DNA from: Ampullaceana balthica
Taxonomy: Eukaryota > Mollusca > Gastropoda > Lymnaeidae
Assembly: GCA_944989445.1 (NCBI GenBank)
Contig: CALYLW010000281.1
Location: 475,824-539,823 of the forward strand
Direction of reading: 5' to 3'
Length of the DNA stretch: 64,000 bases
Shown: one piece after another, positions 38,733 to 48,209 of the stretch
How the letters are laid out: every line of letters begins with the position of its first letter
How positions within the stretch are numbered: the first letter of the stretch is position 1
Translations under genes and position numbers: made by a program
The notes under the pieces: model-generated
Database searches by the model: none
Told to the model about the DNA's origin: nothing
Seen by the model: only the letters and a program-made list of their open reading frames with translations

Positions 38733-39169
38733 TTCTATAAATTAAAACATGTTCAACTGTTGAAAATTCCATCTCACTCGGTTCAGAACCTCGTTCTGGA
38801 AAAATGTAATAATCTTAAGATTGTTTCATGTCGTTTTGGGTTCTACTTGATCTAAACAACAAAATCAAATTATTTATAAACTGTTGAAAAGCATATCTTT
38901 GTTTGACCCCTTTCCCCGACATTTCTCCCCACGTCCACGCCTCCCCAAATTCTCCTCATTGCTATCCCAAAACTTGTAACCCTCAAATGTCCCCTTCCCC
39001 AATCCCACATTCTCGCCACTCTTCCCCCACACAATTCTCTTGACTCTCACGCAACGTTTCTCTCCACAAATCACCACACATCTCCACACATTTTCCGAAT
39101 GACGTAAATGAGACGTCACTAGATTATCTTATTCCATGGTCTGTAGTATCAAAGGTAATATGACAGTAT
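38733..39169. other. Intronic sequence, no gene seen
   Basis: 38880-39110 is C/T-rich (CCCCAC, CTCCCC) with an 81-codon minus-strand frame lacking recognisable features. Confidence 0.5.
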
Positions 39170-39405
39170 GTGAATAACGGTACTCTCCCCTTTCATGTGT
39201 TGTAATGAGTATTGCGGTAATTTCCCCTTTGTACTGCGTATCACGGTACTTTCCCCTTTCATGTATTTTACGGAGTATAACGGTACTGTCCCCCTTTGTA
39301 CTGAGTATAACGGTACTTTCCCCTTTGTACTGAGTATAACGGTACTTTCCCCTTTCATCCAATGTACTGAGTATTACAGTACTGTCCCCTTTCATGTGTT
39401 GAACT
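39170..39405. repeat. 29-32-bp degenerate minisatellite, about eight copies
   Basis: Units share AGTATAACGGTACTTTCCCC followed by TTTGTACTG or TTTCATGTATT. Two length classes are interleaved. Confidence 0.85.
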
Positions 39406-40128
39406 GTTGCAGTCTGACTGATATCTCCTCAGATAACGTAGTGTAAATATTGATGTCACATCTTTGATCTATGTACCCGACTTGATGAATTTGTTTACGC
39501 AGTCAAAGTGTCGTGTGAAATCGATAGCTGTCGTTGCAGTATTGATAATACATTGATCTTGAATTGTGGCTCTGTAATAGTTTTGATGTCACAAAAGAAC
39601 ACAGTTCATTTCACGTGACAGTGAACTTTTAAATAATCATTCAGTTTTTCATATCTTTAATCGTATTCACAATATTTGATTCAACTAAATGAGTTGAAAG
39701 ACCTCTTTGATCTTTTGTAATGTTATTATCCACAGTCTGATTTTCTGTTCATATCCTCATAATAAATGTAAGGCGACCCCCAAAAACCCTAAAAACATGT
39801 TTCATGACAGCGAGCATTTGTAATCTACAGAGAGTCTAAATTACTATATAACATTTAACGCTAACACTACAGCTTAGGCCTAACACTAATACTAATCTTA
39901 TGCCCTAATTTTAGGTATTCGGATAGCGATTTACATTGAAATTTACAGAGGAACTAACAGTAAAACCTTTTTTTTACCCCCCCCCCAAAAAAAAACAACA
40001 ATTTCTAATGTGGCCCCGCCAGTATCTCTATTTCCTTGTTGAAATATTTACGCAGAATTACCCTGGACTATTTTTTATTATAGAAGTACGTTAAACATTG
40101 TTCAAAATAACGTCTGGAAATATTGTAG
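39406..40128. other. AT-rich intronic sequence, no gene seen
   Basis: Poly-C/poly-A stretch near 39978-40000; otherwise nothing recognised. It ends where the receptor pseudogene terminates. Confidence 0.5.
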
Positions 40129-40310
40129 TTACACCTGTGTCCGACAACACAGCATGTCTACGAAAATACGTCTAAATTTGCTGTTGAATACAACTTAAAT
40201 GACGAAGTTCCCGGAGCTGTTGATGTAGTTGGCAGCTGAGACAATGATGTAAATGACTTGATATCTGTTAAAACTGTCGGTGTCCAAGAAAAAGTCGCCA
40301 GCAATGATGC

Positions 40311-40548
40311 ACAAGAAGTTTACAGCTTGCGTGATGGATGATGTACAAGAAGTTTACAGCTTGCGTGATGGATGATGTACAAGAAGTTTACAGCTTGCGT
40401 GATGGATGATGTACAAGAAGTTTACAGCTTGCGTGATGGATGATGTACAAGAAGTTTACAGCTTGCGTGATGGATGATGTACAAGAAGTTTACAGCTTGC
40501 GTGATGGATGATGTACAAGAAGTTTACAGCTTGCGTGATGGATGATAC
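40311..40548. repeat. 34-bp minisatellite born from receptor TM6 codons, seven copies
   Basis: Units start at 40311, 40345, 40379, 40413, 40447, 40481 and 40515 and are identical or nearly so (ACAAGAAGTTTACAGCTTGC and so on). On the minus strand the unit reads SSITQAVNFL, aligning with FTFSQGLNVL of TM6 in the intact paralogues. The period is not a multiple of three, so expansion was disabling or happened after loss of function. Confidence 0.9.
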
Positions 40549-40766
40549 AACAAGCTTACGGCCAAGAGAGTTGAAGTCATACGGCGAAGAGAGTTGAAGT
40601 CATACGACAAGAGGACGACTTCTTATGGGGTGCAGCGGAAGTCATTGCGCGGCGTTTCTTCTGGGCGGCCTTCACTTGAACGGGGATAAAAATAGATCCA
40701 GCCGCGACTAGAACCAGCGGCACGAACTTTCCTATAGGCGACACCATGTAGTATCTGAATAAATAG

Positions 40767-41030
40767 ATGTAAAAACAAAGTTTTCGACTATAAATCCCTT
40801 ATATATGAGACATAACTAAAAGTAGTGATTATGTTTAAACGCGACATATACAGACTGAAACAGAATTATCTCCCCTGGTTTTAAAACCGGGCGCAGGGAC
40901 GGTAGGGGGTGTGAACATCGACTGTCGGCGTCAACGCGTGAACTGAACTGCCACATGAAACAATTATAAACAAATAGTCGGTTCAGATGTCCGATTAAAC
41001 TTACAAAGCAAGTTAATATAAGGGATTTTA
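40767..41030 (-). mobile_element. Internally deleted Helentron-like element inserted in TM5
   Basis: 264 bp from GTAAAAACAAAG/TTTTCGACTATAAATCCC to AAGTTAATATAAGGGATTTT. Receptor sequence resumes on each side (PLVT before it, LFRYYMVSPIGK after it, in sense). No clear target duplication is visible, which fits Helitron/Helentron-type insertion better than TIR transposons. Confidence 0.8.
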
Positions 41031-41668
41031 AAAAAGTCACCAGAGGTGCGTAGTAAAATAGGTAGCCAGCATGTGTGTCCCAACTGGCAAAATAGCCGTA
41101 TTCAAAAAGGAACATACTATGATAATACACCACGTACGGCGTCCAAAACAAGAAAGAAAAGACAACCGCCATCCAGGCTCTAGTCGGTGTTACAATTGTT
41201 GTAAAGTGCATGGGGAAATAAACCGCAATGATGCGTTCTAATGTTATAAACGTGCAAATAGCCGCGCTGACAAGCGCACCCAGCATGTTGAACGCACCCG
41301 TCAACACCATTATTACGAACAAAACACGGCAGGTTTCTTCCGGAAACTCCCACATAAAAATTCCGTACGGTAGACTTTTCGGTATAAACCGTGCGATCTG
41401 TCCTACATTTATCGCACCAAATAAAGTAAAAGAGTCAGCAACGGCCAGTGCTAAAAGAAGAATATTTGAAGACTTTCCTAGCCCACTTTTGAACAAAATA
41501 ACAACACTAAAAGTATTGCCAACTAAACCAGCCACGCCCATAGTCCATAGCTGGGAAGACAAGTATAGAGGAGTAGTGGTCCATGTAGGCTCGAACTGCG
41601 TTTAATAAGAGCTGGTTAAAATTAGGGTTCTGAGGAGCGACAGAACTCATCTCAACTGTAATGTCCAG

Positions 41669-41799
41669 TTTCTTAGATCAATTGTAGTTATCGATACATT
41701 CGATACATGGAAGATCTCATCCAGTTCACACTTGTCTGATGGGCCCCGCGAATCTGAGAGCTCACGGTTATTGCTCAGGGTGTTGCCAGTTTTAAGGAT
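41669..41799. other. Short spacer between receptor pseudogene and LINE fragment
   Basis: Nothing recognisable. Homology to the N-terminal exodomain of the paralogues is lost here. Confidence 0.5.
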
Positions 41800-42275
41800 C
41801 GTGGCCATGTCTTTTGAAGAAATGTAGTAGCTACTGCGGAGTCTAGAGCCTCGTAGAAGTTGTCTTTTAACTCTTCTTCGGAGCAGAGAGTTGGTGCATA
41901 CAGGCTGAGGATATGGGCTGCGCCAGATGATGTTGAAAGTTTAATGCCGAGTATCCTCTCAGTGCCAAGTGCCGCCAGTTCAACGTATGACATAAGAGAG
42001 TTTTTTATGGCAAAACCAACGCCATGCTGCCTTGGTCTGTCTGATGGTAGTCCTTGCCAGACAAATGTGTAGTTGGCCTCAACCACTTTGCCGTTTTCAG
42101 CCAGCCGCGTCTCCTGTAGACATGCAATGTCGATGCCGAGACGGGAAAGTTCCCTGTCAATGACCGCTGTCTTCCTTATATCTTCCGCACATGAGGGTTC
42201 AGAGTTAAAACCAGTGCAGAGGGTTCTGACATTCCAGCTTGCTAAACGAAGTGCTGGTAACTTCTTTCTTATTTT
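41800..42275 (-). pseudogene. LINE endonuclease-domain fragment (no reverse transcriptase)
   Basis: Minus-strand reading gives WNVRTL (near 42240), then GIDIACLQETRLAENGKVVE (near 42110), a central GVGFAIKNSL, and TERILGIKL...LSLYAPT: the N-terminal two thirds of an APE endonuclease of a non-LTR element different from the one at 12-15 kb. It stops short of the GDFN/SDH motifs and no reverse transcriptase follows, so it is a 3'-truncated or deleted copy. That is unusual, because LINE insertions normally lose the 5' end. Confidence 0.75.
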
Positions 42276-43260
42276 TTCAGTTGGTGCTTGGGTTTATGGC
42301 TTGCTTGTTGAGTAGATCACTCTGAGCCCCATGCACCCAATGGGGCAGGCGAGCCATGACGGAACATCACCTTACTGGCTGGGGGCTGCCCTGCTTAAGG
42401 CGGGCGGTAGATGCTCAGTGAGACATGGCGATCTCTCCCACCGTCTGGAACGACCCCTGGCGCCTAGCTCTACGCCAATTGAGCAATGGCTTATAACCGG
42501 TAACTGCCGCTCCACGTGTTGTGTCTACGCCTTGCGGCGAAGCTGGAGTGACCTCTCCAGGATTGGGTCGAGGAGGTAGAGAAGGAAAAAAAAATTTAAA
42601 ACCCACAGGATGCTACGATAGCCTAGGCAGAGCTTTAGAAAGACCAGCTGTTGCCCAGGCAGCAGGCCCTCTCTCTCCACACAGATGGTGATTCCAGGGG
42701 AACAGCTTAGCTGATACAACAAGGTGCCATCTCATCGCAGGAGTTGCCAGAGATATAGCGCATCGCAATAAAACTGCCTAAGGGACTCCGTCTCCTGATT
42801 TTCTGTTAGGGTTTACTCCCTTAATCTCTCCGTGAACAGGTGTGGCCGCGAGACAACGGAGGTTTGAGAATGGAGTTTCCCTCTCCTAGATGAGCTACCT
42901 ATCAAGGTTAACGAGCCCCATCTGCCCGAAGCGGCTGGTTTTAAGGCGCCAGCGGCCCGCCTTCACCCCTTCTCCTGTCAGTTGAAACGTGATCCGCCAG
43001 ACTTCGTTACAAGTCATACGAGAAGGCCAGGAGTTGGACTTTGGTTAGCAGAGGCTATTATGAGACGCAAGCTATGGGGATATTTCGAGAGGAGGGGTGC
43101 TTATTTCCCACTCCCACCCCCGGCAATACTAACCTTGGACCACAATGTAGTAGCTGAAGTATGGCAAAATGATACCTTTCTTTTTTTAACTGCTATGGAC
43201 TGTTGTGGTATGTCCCTCAGCGTTACGGAGTCAGAGGCTTATATTATATTAGAAGACTAG
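42276..43260 (-). mobile_element. Probable 5' leader of the truncated LINE
   Basis: GC-rich compared with the flanks and directly upstream (minus strand) of the endonuclease start. It has short frames without domains. Its outer limit is uncertain; base composition changes near 43000-43260. Confidence 0.4.
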
Positions 43261-43507
43261 CGTATCACCCTTCAAAAATGACAGAAGTTTTCAGCTGAAA
43301 TCTATTTATTTTGAAAAAAATGCACTTTGTTAGGCCGCCTAGGGCGCCTACCTTTTACAAGAGCCCAACTAACTTATCCTTGTTTGATAAATACGAAATA
43401 TTAAACTTTCTGAAATGCACACAAATTATTTTATAATAGGAGTCGTAGGGCGCCTACGGCGCCCCTTTTTTGTGGATTTTATAATTAACCATCATCAAAT
43501 TCTCTTT
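43261..43507. other. Spacer with GGCGCC-containing palindromic motifs
   Basis: AGGGCGCCTAC occurs near 43346 and again near 43448, in otherwise AT-rich DNA. No gene was seen. Confidence 0.45.
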
Positions 43508-43998
43508 TTAAATCCTTTATGTTAACTCGTGGTGTTTGGTTGCTTGCTTGCTTGATTGTCTGTCACCAAAACTTTTGATCGATTTTTAACCCACTTCCTC
43601 GTAAGCTAGCGAGCTGAAATTTAGCAGGCAGTTTTGTGGCGATGATAAAACTATGTATCAAAATTTCAGATCGATCGCATGTATTTTATTTAAATTATTG
43701 AATTTTTAGATTATTTTATTTATTCCTATGTATCATGTTATTGTTTGAGATAGAGTGTCGCGGTGCGTATTATATTGAACAACCTTTCTGTCGCGCTATA
43801 AGGTGCGTATTTTACTGACAACACTTTTTATAAACATATTCCTGATCGGTGCGCATTGTATTAAACATGTTTTACGACACAACTACAATTTTTGTACTGG
43901 TGGATGGTTTTGCGCTGCGTATTATAATGAACATTCTTTTAGTTACGTCTCTTACATAAAGGATTTATTGTCAAAAACTTGTTTTTTTACGTGTTTTT
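43508..43998 (+). mobile_element. Helentron-like element, subfamily A, copy 2
   Basis: The same ends and interior as the copy at 9359-9854 (TTAAATCCTTTATGTTAACT to ACATAAAGGATTT plus AAAAACTTGTTTTTTTAC). Identity by eye is high, with scattered substitutions and small indels. Non-coding. Confidence 0.65.
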
Positions 43999-44755
43999 TA
44001 AAAATTACATTGTTCCCTTTTCCAACATTAAAATATGAGCTAAAACAATGACGTCATATAATATTTTTTACAGCGTTTCTTTAATTTGAACACCTTTTGA
44101 TGCATTGGTACAGTAATTTGGTGCGCTGCTTTCTAAAATTAGTAGCGTCAGGACTGACTGACACTACGTGACATTGCAAATTATATAGTTTAATATTTCT
44201 TTTAACTTTATTTTTTTCAAAATAGAAGAAAATCTTGAGATTGTAAACAACCAAGACCGAATCACGCATGAATGAGATCACTATTTATGTTTATTTATCT
44301 GTTCTCTCTCCGCGTTGACCATTCATAAACAAACAAACAAAAATCTTATAAAAATATTTTAAATCGGAAATATGATTTATTAGATTGATGTTTTTTTTAT
44401 CCTTTTGCAAAAAATATGTTGTGCCCAAATGTTGTGTAGAGCGAGTAATGGTACAACTTGTTATTATAAGTTTGTTGGTAATACATTTTAAAACCCTGGA
44501 CAGCTAAACCTGACGTGGTAGTTAGTTATCGAAAAAACTTATTTATAGTGAACATTATAAATTGGCACATTTGTTTCTTTGTTAGTTTATTTGTTGTTTA
44601 ATTTTTTTTTATATGTTTATTATGGGTTTTTTTTAATTGATGCGATTTCTCGAATGGACTTTTTTTTTCAAACATGAAAACCGTATGTCAAGTAATTTAT
44701 TCATACAGCTATTTCATAAACGTTTTTTTTTCTTGTTTGCTCAAAGATGTCAAAA
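43999..44755. other. AT-rich 3' flank of receptor gene
   Basis: It contains the likely polyadenylation signal for the receptor ending at 44756. No other feature was seen. Confidence 0.5.
44696..44701 (-). promoter_or_regulatory. Candidate polyadenylation signal
   Basis: AATAAA on the minus strand, about 55 bp past the receptor stop codon. Supported by position only. Confidence 0.4.
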
Positions 44756-46006
44756 TTATTTATGAAAACACATCAGCCTCAGTGTATCTCTAAACTTCTT
44801 GTTAAATAAGATGTAAATTATAAAGTTGCTTGAGCTGTTTGTGTACTGTGCTGTTGCCAAGACGATGCCGATTACTGTAAAAATGTTGTAGTTATCAATG
44901 CCAGTCGTATCAAAGCCGACTAGGCTGATTATCACACTTAAACCTTGAGACAAGGTGAACACCACGCACACGGCCAGGAGGGTCGGGGTCAGGCGAGACG
45001 TGCCAGGTTTCTTCAGCGCTGTGGTCGACACCATCTCCTGGCGCTTCTTCTTGGCCATGTTGACTCGAACCGCGATGAGGATGGAACCCACGGCAACCAC
45101 GGTCAGGGAGACGTACTTTCCCAGAGGAGTTACCACGTAGAAGTCAAGGTAGATAAAAAGAGGCGAAGGTATGAGGACGAGGTACCCGACGTGTGTGTCC
45201 CATGCGGCTATGTACACATGTTGGACGCTATACAAGGTGGCGAAGTACACCACGTACGGTGTCCATATGAGAAAAGGAAAGACAACCGCCATCCAGGCTC
45301 TAGTCGGTGTTACAATTGTTGTAAAGTGCATGGGTAAATATACCGCTATGATGCGTTCTAATGTTATAAACGTGCAAATAGCGGCGCTGACAAGTCTGCC
45401 CAACATGTTAAACGCACTGGTTGAAAGACTTACAATGGACAAAATGAAACAGGTGTCCTTCGGAAATTCCCACAAAAAAATTCCATAAGGAACTCGTTTT
45501 GTTAGAAATCTTGCGATCTGACCTACATTTAGGGCACCAAACAAACAAAATGAGTCTGCGACGGCCAGGGCGAATAGAAGAATATTTGAAGATTTCCTTA
45601 ACCCACTTTTGATTAAAATAACAACACTCAGAGTATTCCCAACTAAACCAGCAATGCCGATAGCCGGGAAGACAACTATGGTAGAGTAGTGGTCCATGTA
45701 GGCTCGAACTGTGTTTAACAGTTCATTTATTTGACGACTTTGTGGATTTGAAATCATCAGCACAGTTGTCGTGTCCAATCCTCTTCGATCAACGTTTGGA
45801 TTGGTGACGGACGCCACGTTGACCATTCCATACAACTGCGTATCGTTTGATAGAACACACGTTTCGGAGAGCTCTGTTGTACAGTGGTTTCTGGTTTTAT
45901 TTCCAGTTTGATGGACCTGGGCAGACGGTGTAACCAAGACCACGTCTGAGCTGAAATAGACAATTAAAACTACCAAAGAAGACACGTCCGTGCGACAAAT
46001 GAACAT
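44756..46006 (-). CDS. Class A (rhodopsin-like) GPCR, FMRFamide-receptor/molluscan-chemoreceptor-like
   Basis: Predicted plasma-membrane G-protein-coupled receptor of 416 residues in one exon. The first true ATG is at 46006; the frame is open to 46027 but only with a GTG. The N-terminus MFICRTDVSSLVVLIVYFSS looks like a signal peptide, followed by an exodomain with N-glycosylation sites (NKT, NDT). TM1 ~112-134 has GNTLSV, TM2 ~143-165 has LAVADSF, and TM3 ends in ERI at 217-219 in place of DRY. ICL3 is basic (AKKKRQ), TM6 has VCVVFTLSQG with no CWxP, and TM7 has NFIIY (394-398) in place of NPxxY, followed by helix 8 FNKKFRDTL. ECL2 has no cysteine. It is a tandem paralogue of the gene at 48.2-49.5 kb, nested antisense in the calbindin-like intron. 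The ligand cannot be told from sequence. Confidence 0.88.
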   Translation of the reverse strand: MFICRTDVSSLVVLIVYFSSDVVLVTPSAQVHQTGNKTRNHCTTELSETCVLSNDTQLYGMVNVASVTNPNVDRRGLDTTTVLMISNPQSRQINELLNTVRAYMDHYSTIVVFPAIGIAGLVGNTLSVVILIKSGLRKSSNILLFALAVADSFCLFGALNVGQIARFLTKRVPYGIFLWEFPKDTCFILSIVSLSTSAFNMLGRLVSAAICTFITLERIIAVYLPMHFTTIVTPTRAWMAVVFPFLIWTPYVVYFATLYSVQHVYIAAWDTHVGYLVLIPSPLFIYLDFYVVTPLGKYVSLTVVAVGSILIAVRVNMAKKKRQEMVSTTALKKPGTSRLTPTLLAVCVVFTLSQGLSVIISLVGFDTTGIDNYNIFTVIGIVLATAQYTNSSSNFIIYILFNKKFRDTLRLMCFHK

Positions 46007-48209
46007 GACTGTGCCCTTCACTCTCACCCAGGAAATAACTTGAATGGAGATATTCTTGAGACTTTATAGGATGCCCAACTCCCACAAGAAAGTCAACACT
46101 GATCTGTTTTACAAGCGCGTTGTTAAAAATTAGATTAAAAAATTAATAAATCCCTTAATAGCATTCAAATTGCAGTCTACGTCAGTTTAAGGCCGACATC
46201 AATTTCTGATTTCTTCTAACCCGAGAACGCTCATCTTTGTGGTCCACTAATTGAAACAAATGCCCCCTTTGATGTTATTTCAGGTACACAAAACGTCCTT
46301 AAAAAGTAATTTAATATTGTCATAATTATGTTAAATTGTTAAATGAATAAATATCAAAGGATTCTAGCTTTGACATCTACACACCTCACCACGCCATGTT
46401 TCCCTTGTAATTTAAATACAGTCTTTCATCTTACAATAATGTGTTTTTGACCAATTTTCGGTGCACAAGTACCTATTGCTGTCATCAATATTAAATTACT
46501 ATTTTAACTGGTATTAAAATAGTTTCAATATTCTTATTCAAACATTGTCATGACATTTAAGTCACATGTCTTCCATTATTTTCCAACAAACACTTAACCT
46601 ACTCCTTTTACCTTGATTTTGCCTAGCAAATATCGGTTCAAAGTGGAGATTAGTTGTAAAACTTTCATAGCGTCCTCTAAGTTCATGACACCATGTATGT
46701 CAACACAAATTGAACAAGGTCAAACATGTGTACACATTTTGGAGTAATAAAACTTTCGTATTTCTAGCAGAAAATGGCAAAACACGCTGAAGTCGATATA
46801 ATCATTTCTGTCCTCCTTGTGAAGAATCGATTGTATTTGTCGCGACAAGCGTCTAAATTGACATTCAAACATATCAAATGGCTTTCATTGAAACTATCAA
46901 TTTATTTTCACGGTGTCGTCAAATCTAATGGGGAAAAAAAAAGCAATAGCTATAAAGCTAAAGGTGTAGTCGCTGCAAACAGCCGTCACATTATCGTTTT
47001 AGAGAAGTGCTAACATGAACGTGCAAGAATTGTATCACATTTCAGGTAAACAAAACAGTGAGCTCTTCGATAAACTCCGAAGGTTCTCACAAAGACCCTC
47101 CTGAACAGAGAGCACAGATGGACACACATTTTTGTTTCTGTAGTTGTATATTATGAATGTTGCGAGGGTCCAAGATGTTGTATATTATGAATGTTGCGAG
47201 GGTCCAAGATGTATAAAAATATTTCCCGTTTCTATTGTGCTATGTGCAGAGTATACGAGACGTTGCACTCCACAAGAAAGTCGACACTGAAAAGTTACAC
47301 GAGTGCGTTGTTAAGGAAGTGGGAAAGGGGCGGGGGATTTTAATTTTGTAAATTATTAATGTTTAACTTAGTTTACTTAGAGTGGGCTTATAATGGTATA
47401 TTATGAGTATTATTTGTTTGAAATTTTATTTTTTTTCTGTTTTGTTTTTTTACTTTCTTCAAAGATTAAAAATAAAACAAATTATTATATAGGGGAAAAA
47501 AACCACACGATTTTTCAATCAAGTTAGTGTTAGTAAGTAGATTATAAAGTAGAGCACAAGTCGACATTTCTTAACATGCTTTACGAAAAGAAAAGTTGTG
47601 GAAAAATGAATTAATATTTTAATGGCGCAGAAAACTTTTCTTAACATTTATGAGAAATAAAAGTCCTTAATTTGTAAAGAAAGAAATGAGAGTTCTTAAC
47701 CGATTGATAAAAATATATCTTAGAAAAACATTTTCCTGGTTCTTGGAATACTTACGGAAATATTGTGGTGAGAATTTTAGGTTTAAATTAAATTTTTTAT
47801 CAGATAAAAGATCAAAATTGCAAATGTTCATTGCATTCAGAAGCGTAAATAGGTTTTCCGCGCTCTTGGCTAATTCAATTTGGCGCCATTGAGAAATAAG
47901 GAAAATATTAAATATACCGTAAAAATTGATGATTGTAGAAGGATTAGCCCTCGGTGCCCTTGGCAACTGCCACGATACCAAGTGCTTATAACGTCTCTGA
48001 TTGCATTTAATCTATTATTCACATCATAAGCTGGAAATTTTGGACGAATAATTAAATGATAATTATTTTATTTTAATATTTTTTTCTTGGGTAATTTGCT
48101 TTATCAGACAGACTTTTTTTTAAACTTCAAATCCCCGTCTTTGTGATAATTACATATATAGTGACTTCATGAACGCTTCTCTTAACTTGCTTGCCCAGAG
48201 ATTTCAACC
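46007..48209. other. AT-rich spacer between two receptor genes
   Basis: The 5' flank of the lower receptor (46078-46128, CCACAAGAAAGTCAACACTG...) is repeated in diverged form at 47268-47315, hinting at an older duplication of receptor upstream sequence. A 34-bp direct duplication lies at about 47146-47213. 79- and 104-codon frames lack domains. A minus-strand AATAAA at about 48069 could serve the upper receptor. Confidence 0.5.

Larger units (their letters stand above)
40129..41668 (-). pseudogene. Rhodopsin-like GPCR pseudogene (third nested receptor)
   Basis: Minus-strand relative of the two open receptors at 44.8-46.0 and 48.2-49.5 kb. The segment before TM1 (APQNPNFNQLLLNAVRAYMD), TM1-TM4, the start of TM5, ICL3, TM6, TM7 and helix 8 can all be placed. 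Lesions: a 7-bp insertion just before TM1 (near 41540) shifts frame; a Helentron-like element (40767-41030) splits TM5; a 23-bp duplication (40560-40605) and seven copies of a 34-bp unit (40311-40548) expand TM6; and a TAA at 40195-40197 replaces the tyrosine codon of the NFVIY motif. Downstream of that stop FNSKFRRIF still matches helix 8, and the ancestral stop is near 40129. The N-terminal signal region is missing. The upper 248-codon frame lacks a valid ATG. Confidence 0.9.

Noticed and set aside
40816..41562. 248-residue receptor as an intact shorter gene
   Set aside because: Its start is not an ATG, its last ~60 residues are mobile-element sequence, and the true receptor continuation lies beyond the insertion.
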